From the NCBI RefSeq assembly GCF_014174355.1, contig NZ_JABEQF010000014.1:1-64000 (forward strand): 64,000 nucleotides of DNA. The letters are read 5' to 3'. Below, in pieces: positions 1 to 8,816 of the stretch. This DNA is from Gluconacetobacter azotocaptans. Lineage in GTDB: Bacteria; Pseudomonadota; Alphaproteobacteria; Acetobacterales; Acetobacteraceae. The notes below the pieces were generated by a model. It saw only the letters and a list, made by a program, of their open reading frames with translations, was not told where the DNA came from and searched no databases. How positions within the stretch are numbered: position 1 is the stretch's first letter; every line of letters begins with the position of its first letter. The position numbers were made by a program, and so were the translations under genes.

Positions 1-174
1 GATAGTGCTCGGGTCATGATCGCCGGCCCCCATCCCGGCAATCAGGATGAATCAGATTTTGACCAATATGGGAATCCAAAAACGACTCAATTAGATCAGA
101 TTATGCTCTAGAACGGTCTCTAGTCGCAGATGCAGACGAAATGCTGTTTCCATCTCTTATTCGATCTCTCACTA

Positions 175-2619
175 TCATATGGCAACATTATCGAGCGCCG
201 ATTGAGCCTTGTCCTTTTGATATCCGGATACCAGCACGCCAATTCGCTCGCGGCCATAGTTTACGAGTGACTCTAGCCAGCTATTGATCTGGAATTTATG
301 CCCACTGTCCAAGCGGACACTTACCAGATTATACGTTCGCACGATCTCTGCGAGAGTCTCGAAAGGATAGTGCTGTGGGTCGTTTTGGCGTAGAATCTTG
401 TCAGTAAGGGTAACTGCTTCTTTGAAATCTCTAAATAGGTCGGCTGTGGTACGGGTGGTTTTTGCCGCTCGCATCATTAGAAATTTTGCGCGCCGGTCGT
501 TGAGTTGACGACGGTCGTAAGTCGTTCTGGTGCGGCGTTCGATTTCAGAGGCTTCACTATATCCCTGCTCGAGAAACTTTTCCGCGTCATTAAAGGCGTC
601 GACCTCGCATTTGGCCATGTGCCATTGAAGCCAGAAAAGTGGCCTTCGTCTGATTTGCAGTTCCTGCTTGTTATGTTCGAAGAACCTGTCAATTGCGTCG
701 CTATCAGCGACGACCTTGGAAAGGATGGAAAAACGCATCAGTTGTTCGAACATGCGCTGCTCGAAAGAATTGCGACTGACTGAGGCAAGGTTTTTCAGCA
801 CGAAGACTATGGTATCAACGATTTCGATGTCGTCGAACAAATTTTGAAGAATGTTCTGAGCCCCGATTGAGGGTATTGTTTCGATAATTCCGGCGTTCCG
901 GCGGATGAGGCGAAAAGCGCCATCACCGGCCCTCGCATTGATCCTGTCGATGAGCGCACCATAGTCTATTTCCATCACATTGGATAAGAAGGTAAGCGGT
1001 GCATTTTCGCCGATATTGGTGACATAGAGTGCGGCAATAATCGCTTCGCGTTCAGATTTATTAAGTGATAGCTTGTTGAATTCTTCTCGATACCGTTCGG
1101 AAACGTAATCCGACTGAAGTAACCTCAAGAGGAAATGCGGTAGGCTCGCCTGACAAGTATCGTTGATGAAACGAAGCCGCGCATCTTGATCAAGCTTATG
1201 AAAATCACGCCATCCGGCGATTTGATCGGCCAAGTCGCTCAGATCGCGCGCTTCACTCTGAGAGAGACTGGCCAAAGTAATTTTCTGAAAACTGCGGAAG
1301 TCGAGAAGCGACTTGAGGCTATCAGGGCTGGCATCTAGCGCCACGGCCCGGCTTGTTAATATCAGAACGCCGTCTTGACCATCAAACTGACGTGCGATGC
1401 TCACAAGCCGTTCCCTCGGCAGATCAAAGCAGTTCTCAATGATCAGTGCGGCGTTCGGTACGTAGCTAAGAATTTCTGCGATTTCGTTAAGTATGTTCTC
1501 ATAAGCTTGGCGCAGCCGGTAGACAGGTCTTGCGCCTGATAGGCGATAGGCAAGATCGGTTGTAAGTATGGACTTACCATCACAAGCGTAACCATCATAA
1601 AGTACGATTCGGGTATCACATGTGATAGAATCAAGTGTTTGTTTGATGGCGCTGCGTTGTATGTGGTACTCTGATATATCGTTGGATGCGTCCCGCGCGA
1701 GTTGTGAGGGCTCGATCTTACCATAGAGAAACAAGTCTTCGATCTGCGCTCGCGTGGGAACCGTTGCAGCGGGATCCGGAGGTGTGTACTTCACGAAACT
1801 GGTAAGGTGTGGCTCTTTCGGTGTTTTTTTGGCTAAAAGCTGCTTGATGGTGGTGGCAAGCCCGATCCTACCGATGAAAAGAGGGGTGCCAAGCCGCTTT
1901 TGAGCTGCTACAACATCAGGGTTGGCTTCGGCAGTCGGGCGATTGATGAAGAAGGCCTTGGCACGTAAACCTGTCAGGTCGTTGATCGCCTGGTTAAGAT
2001 GAAAATCGCCAGCATTGAACCCGACAAAAACCACTATCTGGGCCTGATCAATGTCACGGCGGAAACGTTCAAGCCAGTTCTTTACATGGGTGAGCTTCGA
2101 GTAGCTTTCGGCACCGAGTACGCAGCTTTCGCGAAAGTTATGTATGTCCCATTTCCGCACATAGCCGTGCAGATGGATAATTTCGAGGTTTGTCGTGGCC
2201 GTTTTGGGATCATCGGTGTTGTTGAGAGGGTCGACCTGTCTGTGCGCGGCCTGCGCCGCAATTTCGAGCGCATTATCGTAATTTGTCGTGTAGACCACTT
2301 GCCAAGGATAGCGCAACAGATCGGTCATATCACCGGTCGAGTCAGAAACCGTGAATTGCTCTTTTAGAAGCGTCATCATGCCGTTGTCGGCAATCTTCTC
2401 CTGTAGTGCATCTGCGGCATTTTGCAGATCTTTGTATGGGGGGGTCTGATGGAGTGCGGTATTAAAGAGGTCTAGCAGTTGTGCACCCGTGCCGAGTGTT
2501 TCATCAGGCTTGAAATTCAGACAATCTGCAGAAAACCCAGCGCCGCAAAACAGAATACCACCGCCCTTGCGAGCTAGGTCGAGACGCCTTGCCAACTCAT
2601 CCAAAGAGTTTCGCTCCAT
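175..2619 (-). CDS. SIR2-like domain / P-loop NTPase protein, candidate defence protein
   Basis: An 814-residue protein. The N-terminal third looks like a SIR2-like NAD-binding/hydrolase domain: GAGFSAD at about 25-31, TTNYDN at 111-116, HLHG with the likely catalytic His at 149-152, and GFNAGD at 200-205. A second module begins near 335 with a P-loop GYACDGKS (343-350), a Walker-B-like stretch (AALIIEN, about 391-397) and a sensor-like LILTSR (about 419-424), as in STAND-type NTPases. The remaining 350 residues are helical and I do not recognise them. SIR2-like domains fused to NTPase modules occur in anti-phage systems that deplete NAD+; this role is inferred from architecture only. Base composition is clearly lower in GC than the genes from 3.4 kb onward, suggesting horizontal acquisition. 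No partner gene is visible on its right; the left side is cut by the window. Confidence 0.8.
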   Translation of the reverse strand: MERNSLDELARRLDLARKGGGILFCGAGFSADCLNFKPDETLGTGAQLLDLFNTALHQTPPYKDLQNAADALQEKIADNGMMTLLKEQFTVSDSTGDMTDLLRYPWQVVYTTNYDNALEIAAQAAHRQVDPLNNTDDPKTATTNLEIIHLHGYVRKWDIHNFRESCVLGAESYSKLTHVKNWLERFRRDIDQAQIVVFVGFNAGDFHLNQAINDLTGLRAKAFFINRPTAEANPDVVAAQKRLGTPLFIGRIGLATTIKQLLAKKTPKEPHLTSFVKYTPPDPAATVPTRAQIEDLFLYGKIEPSQLARDASNDISEYHIQRSAIKQTLDSITCDTRIVLYDGYACDGKSILTTDLAYRLSGARPVYRLRQAYENILNEIAEILSYVPNAALIIENCFDLPRERLVSIARQFDGQDGVLILTSRAVALDASPDSLKSLLDFRSFQKITLASLSQSEARDLSDLADQIAGWRDFHKLDQDARLRFINDTCQASLPHFLLRLLQSDYVSERYREEFNKLSLNKSEREAIIAALYVTNIGENAPLTFLSNVMEIDYGALIDRINARAGDGAFRLIRRNAGIIETIPSIGAQNILQNLFDDIEIVDTIVFVLKNLASVSRNSFEQRMFEQLMRFSILSKVVADSDAIDRFFEHNKQELQIRRRPLFWLQWHMAKCEVDAFNDAEKFLEQGYSEASEIERRTRTTYDRRQLNDRRAKFLMMRAAKTTRTTADLFRDFKEAVTLTDKILRQNDPQHYPFETLAEIVRTYNLVSVRLDSGHKFQINSWLESLVNYGRERIGVLVSGYQKDKAQSALDNVAI

Positions 2620-3151
2620 AGATCCCAGCTCCTAAATTTGATTTTATTTCCAAATAACACTATATCTTCTCATAGAGATGTCGAGAAGCTTTGGTCGACG
2701 CAGTCCAGATGACTTCGACATGCATGAACGGCCGATTATGTAATGCTCGGACCCAAGGATAAAGACCTTGTCGAAGGTCGGTCCTCAACATTTCTGCATG
2801 TCAATATCCGTTTTGTGCGACTACACATCCAAAAGCGTTCTTGCTCCTTATTGTTCAACTCGGCGGTAAAGAGATTGTGATGCTTATGTCTGCTATGCGG
2901 AGAACTCTCCTAGGCACCTATGTCCGACATGAGGGCGAAAGCTGCCGGCAGGCATCTGATGCCAACGTCCGCTACTGAGAATTTCGTGCCCGAAAGCGGA
3001 CCGACTGCCACCGGCCAAATTACGATGCGTCTCGAATGTCCGGTTCCTCGCAATCTCATTTCCTAACGGACCGGCAGCACCTCACCCAATCATCCGCGTT
3101 TGCACCGGTGGAATCGCCAAGGAAAAATTATCATCGTTGCGCACATGTGGC
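2620..3151. other. Gene-free accessory intergenic region
   Basis: About 530 bases upstream of the SIR2-like gene without a convincing reading frame. It has the same lower GC as that gene. The only structure I see is a 51-base element with inverted ends at 2883-2933, described separately. The accessory block ends where an interspersed palindromic repeat starts, near 3152. Confidence 0.5.
2883..2933. repeat. 51-bp element with 8-bp inverted ends, copy A
   Basis: Begins CTTATGTC and ends GACATGAG, which are inverted repeats with one mismatch. A second copy at 32887-32938 shares the inverted ends, the inner block GCTATGCGGA and the order of parts, while the loop differs. Each copy lies upstream of a lower-GC minus-strand accessory gene (about 264 and 345 bases from the start codons). 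Function unknown. Confidence 0.55.
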
Positions 3152-3262
3152 CTTGTCCTTGACCTCCAAAGGGCAGGGAACTTTGGAAACCCAGGACTTT
3201 ATGAAACGAATGGGATGCAAGGGCCGAGGCCCTTGCCGGGTTCGGGCAGAGCCCGAGCTGAC
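3152..3262. repeat. Interspersed intergenic palindromic repeat, copy 1
   Basis: Composite of short palindromes seen many times in this window: an AAAGGGCAG/CTTTGG arm, then CAAGGGCCGAGGCCCTTG, then a GGGTTCGGGC/GCCCGA arm. It lies at the junction between the lower-GC accessory block and core sequence. Just to its right, GAGGCTGTTTCAAA at about 3279-3292 resembles an IS5-type terminal repeat. Confidence 0.7.
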
Positions 3263-3376
3263 CTTGCGACGTAGAGGCTGTTTCAAAGGGGGAGAATGTC
3301 GCGAAGTGGTAAGCCCGGCGTGTGTTGCCCAGCCTCGGCGTCGGATCGCCGACGGAACCGTTTTAAACGCAGCCCC

Positions 3377-4204
3377 TCACAACCGCCGGTCGCGCTTGAT
3401 CCTGTCCCACGCGGCGTTGATCTGGGCAATGCGGCCGGCGGCGGCGTCCACTTCGCGCGGGGTGGCGCCGCGGGCGGCCATGGCGTCGGGGTGGTGTTCG
3501 CGCACCAGGCGGCGCCATGTGACGCGGACTTCGCTGTCGGTGGCGGTGCGGGCGATGCCCAGTACAGTGTAGGCGTCGATTTCGCTGACGCCGGGGCGGG
3601 CACCGCCGTGCTCGGCGCGGTCCCAGCCGCCGGCGCTCAGCCCGAAGGCGCGATGCACCCGCCGCAGGAACTGAAGTTCCGCCGGGTGCAGCTCGCCTTC
3701 CGGCCCCACGTCGGCGCGGGCGATGGCGAACAGGGCGCCCAGGGCGTCTTCCAGCATTTCGGGGCGGTCGGGGAAGGCGCGGCCCAGTTCGAGGGCGAAG
3801 GCTTCGTAATCGTCCACGCGCTGCCGGGCATGGTCGAACAGGCGCCCGACCTCCTTTGCATTGTCGGCGGGCACCTGAAAGCGGCGCTTGAAGGCGTCGA
3901 TTTCCGACCGGTTCACCGGCCCGTCGCACTTGGCCAGCTTGGCCGAGAGAATCACGATGACCAGGCCGTAAAGCTGTTCGCGCTTGCCCATCACGGCGGC
4001 CAGCTTGGCGGCCACGAAGGCCGCTGCCCCGTTGGGGTCGGCGTTGCCGCGCGGCGCCCAGCGATCGGTCCAGCCACCTACCGGCGTTTGCAGGATCGAT
4101 CCGTTATCGGCCGCATGGCCCAGCACGGCGCCCAGCAGGCCGCCGACCGGCCCGCCGACCGCAAACCCCGCCACACTGCCGAACAGCTTTCCCCAGATCG
4201 CCAT
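3377..4204 (-). CDS. TerB/DnaJ-domain protein, DjlA-like co-chaperone
   Basis: 275 residues. A glycine-rich N-terminal segment (about residues 8-32) could be a short membrane-associating stretch. It is followed by a helical TerB-like region (about 75-190) and a C-terminal J domain (about 209-275) with YTVLGI and the HPD tripeptide at 238-240, which stimulates DnaK ATPase. This order matches the DjlA/TerB-J family, membrane-linked DnaK co-chaperones. The J domain is at the extreme C-terminus. It sits downstream of the queuosine operon on the same strand, separated by 26 bases from the small RHH gene, so read-through is possible. Client proteins cannot be inferred. Confidence 0.85.
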   Translation of the reverse strand: MAIWGKLFGSVAGFAVGGPVGGLLGAVLGHAADNGSILQTPVGGWTDRWAPRGNADPNGAAAFVAAKLAAVMGKREQLYGLVIVILSAKLAKCDGPVNRSEIDAFKRRFQVPADNAKEVGRLFDHARQRVDDYEAFALELGRAFPDRPEMLEDALGALFAIARADVGPEGELHPAELQFLRRVHRAFGLSAGGWDRAEHGGARPGVSEIDAYTVLGIARTATDSEVRVTWRRLVREHHPDAMAARGATPREVDAAAGRIAQINAAWDRIKRDRRL

Positions 4205-4230
4205 GGCCCCTGCTTAGCACGCACGGCCCT

Positions 4231-4509
4231 TCAACCCAAATCACCTTCCAAGGTTGCCCCGGTCTGCGCCCGGGCCTCCAGCAGGGCCGCCACCCGCAGG
4301 GCCGAGGCCAAGGGGCGGGTGGGGTCGCGGGCTGCGTCGATTCGGGCGATCAGCGCCGGCAGGCCCAGGCCGTGCGCCTGGGCCATGGCCTCCAGCGCCG
4401 TCCAGAATTCGGGCTCCAGCGCCACGCTGGTGCGATGGCCGGACAGGACCAGGCTGCGCTTGGCCAGCGCCCGGCCGCCGGGCAGGCGGAAGGCCGGTCC
4501 GCCGGTCAT
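4231..4509 (-). CDS. Small ribbon-helix-helix domain protein
   Basis: 92 residues. The core has the pattern [19 protein letters not shown], typical of the RHH_4 group of small ribbon-helix-helix proteins common in alphaproteobacteria: a beta strand followed by two helices. Such proteins are often annotated as DNA-binding or as aryl-sulfate sulfotransferase by error. The ATG overlaps the queG stop codon by 4 bases (ATGA), so it is translationally coupled to queG and probably the last gene of the queA operon. A regulatory role is plausible but not shown. Confidence 0.75.
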   Translation of the reverse strand: MTGGPAFRLPGGRALAKRSLVLSGHRTSVALEPEFWTALEAMAQAHGLGLPALIARIDAARDPTRPLASALRVAALLEARAQTGATLEGDLG

Positions 4510-5600
4510 GCCGGCAGCCGCCCGACGGCCCAGCGCGCGGCCTCGGCCACCACGGGGTCGGCGTCGTTGCACAGCGCCTGCGCCGTGGGCCGCAATGCCG
4601 TCAGGCCCGAATTGCCGATGGCGACCAGCACGTTCCGCACGAATCGGTCGCGGCCGATCCGCTTGACCGGCGACCCCGCGAACAGGGCACGGAACGCGGC
4701 ATCGTCCAGACCCGCCAGTTCGGCTAGGCGGGGGGCGGTCAGTTCGTCGCGCGCCAGCAGCTTCATCTGGCGCGACTGCGTGGCGAAGCGGTTCCACGGG
4801 CACACCGCCAGACAGTCGTCGCAGCCATAGATCCGGTTGCCCATCGGGGCGCGGAATTCCTCGGGGATGGGGCCGGGGTTCTCGATCGTCAGATAGGACA
4901 GGCAGCGGCGCGCATCCATCCGCCACGGTTCGGGAAACGCCCCGGTGGGGCAGGCGTCCAGGCAGCGCCGGCAGGTGCCGCACCCCCCGCCCGACGGGGC
5001 GGAGCGCGGCAGCGCCAGGGTGGTGTAGACCTCGCCCAGGAACAGCCAGCTTCCGTGCCGCCGCGACACCAGGTTGGTATGCTTGCCCTGCCAACCCAGC
5101 CCGGCCCGTTCGGCCAGCGGCTTTTCCATCACCGGGGCGGTGTCGACGAACACCTTCACCTCGGGCACGGCCGCGCCCGGCCCGGCGTCCCGGGCGGCGG
5201 CGCGGGCGCCCTCGGCCACGACGAACTGGGCCAGGTGCTTCAGCATCCCCTTCACCACGTCATGGTAGTCGCGGTTGCGGGCATAGACCGAGATGTTCCC
5301 CCGGTCGGGCCGGCCCACCGTCGCCAGCGGGTCGTCGCCGGGCGCATAGGACAGGCCCAGCGCAATCACGCTGCGTGCCGCCGGCCACAGGGCGCGCGGG
5401 TCGCCGCGCTGGGCGGTGCGGTCGGCCAGCCAGCCCATCGACCCGTGATGCCCGGCCGCCAGGAAATCGGCCAGGCGGGTCCGGGCCTCGTCCCCCAGCG
5501 CGGCGTCGCAGAACCCCACCGCGTCGAACCCCAGCGCCAGCGCGCGGTCGCCGATCCGCTCACGCAGGGCCAGGGCCGCGTCGGGCGAGAGGTCCGCCAT
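4506..5600 (-). CDS. queG: Epoxyqueuosine reductase QueG
   Basis: 364 residues. Cobalamin-dependent enzyme that reduces epoxyqueuosine to queuosine in tRNA, the last step of Q synthesis. Two ferredoxin-like [4Fe-4S] motifs are present: [12 protein letters not shown] (Cys207, 210, 213, 217) and CDDCLAVCP (Cys260, 263, 267). The region around [10 protein letters not shown] (151-160) contains the conserved Asp of the active site. A HEAT-like C-terminus follows (about 310-364), as in the family. The start lies 3 bases after the tgt stop, and its own end overlaps the RHH gene. Gene order queA-tgt-queG groups the last three enzymatic steps of the pathway. Confidence 0.95.
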   Translation of the reverse strand: MADLSPDAALALRERIGDRALALGFDAVGFCDAALGDEARTRLADFLAAGHHGSMGWLADRTAQRGDPRALWPAARSVIALGLSYAPGDDPLATVGRPDRGNISVYARNRDYHDVVKGMLKHLAQFVVAEGARAAARDAGPGAAVPEVKVFVDTAPVMEKPLAERAGLGWQGKHTNLVSRRHGSWLFLGEVYTTLALPRSAPSGGGCGTCRRCLDACPTGAFPEPWRMDARRCLSYLTIENPGPIPEEFRAPMGNRIYGCDDCLAVCPWNRFATQSRQMKLLARDELTAPRLAELAGLDDAAFRALFAGSPVKRIGRDRFVRNVLVAIGNSGLTALRPTAQALCNDADPVVAEAARWAVGRLPA

Positions 5601-5603
5601 GGG

Positions 5604-6767
5604 TCAGGGAACCGGGGGAATGTCGGGGGGCGGCATCTCGTCCGGCGACCAGTCGTCCATCGCCCACTGGGCGCGCAGCCATGCGCCGTGCGCGTCCAGC
5701 GTGCCCTCGACGATGGCGGCGCGGATGCCGCGCATCAGGCGCTGGTAATAGGCGATGTTGTGCCAGGTCAGTAGCATCGGCCCCAGCATCTCGTTCGCGC
5801 GGAACAGGTGATGCAGGTAGGCGCGGCTGTGGCGGGTGCAGGCCAGGCAGTCGCAATGCGGCGAGATCGGGCGCAGGTCGTCGGCATGGCGGGCGTTGCG
5901 CAGGTTCAGCGTCCCGCGTTCGGTATAGGCGCGCGCGGTGCGCCCCGCCCGGGTGGGCATCACGCAGTCGAACATGTCGACACCGCGTTCCACCGCCCCC
6001 AGCAAATCGTCGGGCGTGCCGACGCCCATCAGGTAGCGCGGATGGTCCTGCGGGATCAGCGGCACCGTCGAATCCAGCGTCGCGAACATCAGCGCCTGCC
6101 CCTCGCCGACCGCCAGGCCGCCGATGGCATAGCCCTCGAAACCGATATCGGTCAGGGCGCGGACGCTTTCGGCCCGCAGTTCGGGCTCGGTCCCGCCCTG
6201 GATGATGCCGTACTGGGCATAGCCCGGGCGCGGCACGAAGGCTTCGCGGCAGCGCGCGGCCCAGCGCATCGACAGGCGCATCGACTGCGCGATGGTCTCG
6301 GTCGGCGCGGGCAGGGCCGGGCATTCGTCGAAACACATGGTGATGGTGGCATCCAGCGCGTTCTGGATGTCGGTCGAGCGTTCCGGCGTCAGCCGGTGCT
6401 TCGACCCGTCGATGTGCGAATTGAACGTCACTCCGTCCTGGTCCAGCTTGCGCAGCGCGCCCAGCGACATGACCTGGAACCCGCCGGAATCGGTCAGGAT
6501 GGGGCCGGGCCAGTCCATGAACCGGTGCAGCCCGCCCTGGGCGCGCACGCGCTCGGCCCCCGGACGCAGCATCAGATGGTAGGTGTTGCCCAGCACGATC
6601 CCCGCCCCGGTGGAGCGCACGGCGTCCATCGTCATCGCCTTCACCGTGCCGACGGTGCCGACGGGCATGAAGGTGGGCGTGGGCACGACGCCATGGGCGG
6701 TGTGCAGGTGCCCGGCGCGGGCGCGTCCGGCGCGGGCCTGCGCCACCCAGCGGAACGCGGTGCTCAT
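5604..6767 (-). CDS. tgt: Queuine/preQ1 tRNA-guanine transglycosylase
   Basis: 387 residues. Exchanges guanine 34 of GUN-anticodon tRNAs for preQ1. Features: [10 protein letters not shown] with the general-acid/base Asp (about 93), GGLAVGEG, the nucleophile-containing DCVMPTR (Asp267), and the zinc site CDCLAC plus His (Cys305, 307, 310, His336). Length and motif spacing match bacterial TGT. It overlaps the queA stop by 4 bases and is followed 3 bases later by queG, so the three form one operon. The preQ1-making genes (queC, D, E, F) are not in the window. Confidence 0.96.
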   Translation of the reverse strand: MSTAFRWVAQARAGRARAGHLHTAHGVVPTPTFMPVGTVGTVKAMTMDAVRSTGAGIVLGNTYHLMLRPGAERVRAQGGLHRFMDWPGPILTDSGGFQVMSLGALRKLDQDGVTFNSHIDGSKHRLTPERSTDIQNALDATITMCFDECPALPAPTETIAQSMRLSMRWAARCREAFVPRPGYAQYGIIQGGTEPELRAESVRALTDIGFEGYAIGGLAVGEGQALMFATLDSTVPLIPQDHPRYLMGVGTPDDLLGAVERGVDMFDCVMPTRAGRTARAYTERGTLNLRNARHADDLRPISPHCDCLACTRHSRAYLHHLFRANEMLGPMLLTWHNIAYYQRLMRGIRAAIVEGTLDAHGAWLRAQWAMDDWSPDEMPPPDIPPVP

Positions 6768-7828
6768 GCCGGCGCGCCGGGGCAGGGGGCGCGGTGCAGC
6801 AGGCAGGCGTCGCCGTAGGAATAGAACCGATAGCCGTCGGCGACGGCATGGGCGTAGGCGTCACGCATTCTCTGGTATCCGGCGAACGCGCAGACCAGCA
6901 TGAACAGGGTCGAGCGCGGCAGGTGGAAATTGGTCATCAGCATGTCCACCGCCCGGAAGCGGTAGCCCGGACGGATGAAGATGGCGGTGTCGCCGTCGAA
7001 GGGCCGGATTGTGCCGTCCGGCTCGGCGGCGCTTTCCAGCAGGCGCAGGGTCGTGGTGCCGACCGCGACGATGCGCCCGCCGGCGGCGCGGGTGGCGTTG
7101 ATGGCCGCCGCCGTTTCGGCGGTGATGACGCCCCGTTCGGCATGCATGCGGTGGGCGGCGATGCTGTCGCCCCGCATCGGCAGGAACGTCCCCGCGCCCA
7201 CATGCAGGGTCAGCGTCCGCCGCGCCACCCCCGCCGCGTCCAGCGCCGCCAGCAGGCCGGGCGTGAAATGCAGCCCCGCCGTGGGCGCCGCCACCGCGCC
7301 GCGATGTTCGGAAAAGATGGTGCGGTAATCGTCGCGGTCGGCCTCGGTCGGGCCGTCGGGCCGCGCGATATAGGGCGGCAGGGCCAGGGCGCCGGCCGTC
7401 TGCAGGAACGCATCGAAGGCCGGGCCCTCGGCGTCGAACCGCAGGATCACGCCGCCTTCGGCATCGCGCGACACGATGCCGGCCGTCGTCTCCACCCCGG
7501 CGAAGGTCAGCACGTCGCCCGCCCGCAACCGGCGCGCGTTGCGGGCCAGGGCGTGCCAGGTGCCGTCGGGCAGGATGCGGTCCAGCGTGATGCCGATCCG
7601 CGCTTCGCCGCGCCGCGCGTCCAGTTGCGCCGGGATCACGGCGGTGTCGTTGGCCACCAGCAGGTCGCCCGGCCGCAGCAGCGACGGCAGGTCGCGCACG
7701 ATGCGGTCCTGGAACGGCCCCGCCACCGGGATGTCCAGCAGGCGCGCGGAATCGCGCGGGCGGGCCGGGTGGTCGGCCACCAGCGCGGGCGGAAGGTCGA
7801 AATCGAAATCGGAGGCAAGATCGGTCAT
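6764..7828 (-). CDS. queA: S-adenosylmethionine:tRNA ribosyltransferase-isomerase QueA
   Basis: 354 residues. Transfers and isomerises the ribosyl part of SAM onto preQ1 in tRNA to give epoxyqueuosine. The N-terminus has the family signature [25 protein letters not shown]. Further on are [12 protein letters not shown], the APTAGLHFT block, HVGAGTFLP and the C-terminal block with YSYGDACLL. Length is normal. It is the first gene of the queA-tgt-queG-RHH unit; the 134 bases upstream, shared with a divergent small gene, must hold the promoter. Confidence 0.96.
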   Translation of the reverse strand: MTDLASDFDFDLPPALVADHPARPRDSARLLDIPVAGPFQDRIVRDLPSLLRPGDLLVANDTAVIPAQLDARRGEARIGITLDRILPDGTWHALARNARRLRAGDVLTFAGVETTAGIVSRDAEGGVILRFDAEGPAFDAFLQTAGALALPPYIARPDGPTEADRDDYRTIFSEHRGAVAAPTAGLHFTPGLLAALDAAGVARRTLTLHVGAGTFLPMRGDSIAAHRMHAERGVITAETAAAINATRAAGGRIVAVGTTTLRLLESAAEPDGTIRPFDGDTAIFIRPGYRFRAVDMLMTNFHLPRSTLFMLVCAFAGYQRMRDAYAHAVADGYRFYSYGDACLLHRAPCPGAPA

Positions 7829-7962
7829 CGGACGCCCCGTTTACGGAATCCCGCCGCCCGTTGCCAGCATCGCGTGACGGTTGGACAACGCGCGCCCCCA
7901 CCGCCAGAATGGGGCGAACGCATCCGGGGGCCGCCCCCGGGCATGAAACGGGAACCGAACCG

Positions 7963-8184
7963 ATGTCCTATGCCGCACTGGACGCCGCGCGCGTCGCCAA
8001 AGCCTGCAAGGTCGCGCTGAGCGTGCTGGAAGCCAACCCCGAGACGTCCGAGGCGCATGTCCGCAAGACCCTGATGGTCCAGCGCATCGCCGCCCTGGCC
8101 GAGGCCGCGGCCGAATCGCCGGCCGGCGGCGGCGTCATCACCCTGACCTCGGAAGAATTCTGGCTGGTCAGCAAGAACTGGTAA
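7963..8184 (+). CDS. Small hypothetical protein
   Basis: 73 residues, no membrane segment. Composition is alanine-rich and helical, ending in TSEEFWLVSKNW. The ATG was chosen because the protein-like composition starts there; a weak GAACCGA ribosome-binding sequence precedes it. It is followed 29 bases later by the PEBP-like gene in the same orientation and may be co-transcribed with it. It is divergent from queA. I do not recognise the family. Confidence 0.6.
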   Translation: MSYAALDAARVAKACKVALSVLEANPETSEAHVRKTLMVQRIAALAEAAAESPAGGGVITLTSEEFWLVSKNW

Positions 8185-8213
8185 AACGCCTTCCCGACCG
8201 ACAGGACACTGAC

Positions 8214-8705
8214 ATGACATTCACGCTGACCAGCCGCGCCTTCACCGAAGGCGGCCGCCTGCCCGACGCGCAGGTGTTCGACGGCATGGGCTACCGCGGC
8301 GGCAACATCTCGCCCCCGCTGGCCTGGAGCGGCGCCCCCGTAGGGACCCGCAGCTTCGTCGTCACCCTGTACGACCCCGACGCGCCGACCGGCTCGGGGT
8401 GGTGGCACTGGGTGGTGGTCAACATCCCCGCCACCGTGACGTCCCTGCCCGCCGGCGCGGGGTCGGGCGACGCCGACCTGCCCGAAGGCGCGTCGATGAC
8501 CCGCACCGATTTTGGCGGCAACGCCTACGGCGGCGCGGCGCCCCCGCCGGGGCCGGCCCATCGCTACATCTTCACCGTGCACGCGCTGGACACCGAAACC
8601 CTGACCCTGCCGTCCGACGCATCGGGGGCGATGGTGGGCTTCTTCGTGCACAGCCATTCCCTGGGCTCGGCCAGCCTGACGGCGGTTTTCGGCAAGGACG
8701 GCTAG
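8214..8705 (+). CDS. YbhB/YbcL-family PEBP-like protein
   Basis: 163 residues. Matches the bacterial phosphatidylethanolamine-binding protein (Raf-kinase-inhibitor-like) fold: ISPPLAWSGAP near residue 30, the ligand-pocket segment YDPDAPTGSGWWHWVVVNIP around 52-71, GGAAPPPGPAHRY around 105-117, and a C-terminal helical end. No signal peptide, so probably cytoplasmic. The bacterial family has no firmly established substrate. It is followed directly by an intergenic palindromic repeat. Confidence 0.9.
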   Translation: MTFTLTSRAFTEGGRLPDAQVFDGMGYRGGNISPPLAWSGAPVGTRSFVVTLYDPDAPTGSGWWHWVVVNIPATVTSLPAGAGSGDADLPEGASMTRTDFGGNAYGGAAPPPGPAHRYIFTVHALDTETLTLPSDASGAMVGFFVHSHSLGSASLTAVFGKDG

Positions 8706-8812
8706 GCGGGGCGCTGCCCCGTACCCCGCCAAAGGCAGTCGCCTTTGGAAACCAATCGTCTGGAGTCCAGGGCCTCAGGCCCTGGTGGGTTCGGGCGAAG
8801 CCCGAGGAAACG
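8706..8812. repeat. Interspersed intergenic palindromic repeat, copy 2
   Basis: Lies between two convergent genes. Contains GGGGCGCTGCCCC, AAAGGCAGTCGCCTTT, CCAGGGCCTCAGGCCCTGG and TTCGGGCGAAGCCCGA as successive self-complementary arms. It could act as a bidirectional transcription terminator. Confidence 0.75.
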
Positions 8813-8816
8813 CGCC

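Noticed and set aside
3152-3262. Repeats considered as CRISPR
   Set aside because: Copies are dispersed singly between genes and are composite palindromes; there are no regular spacers and no cas genes.
3036-3572. Open frame of 178 codons across the accessory/core border
   Set aside because: It runs through a palindromic repeat and the antisense of the J-domain gene; nothing protein-like.
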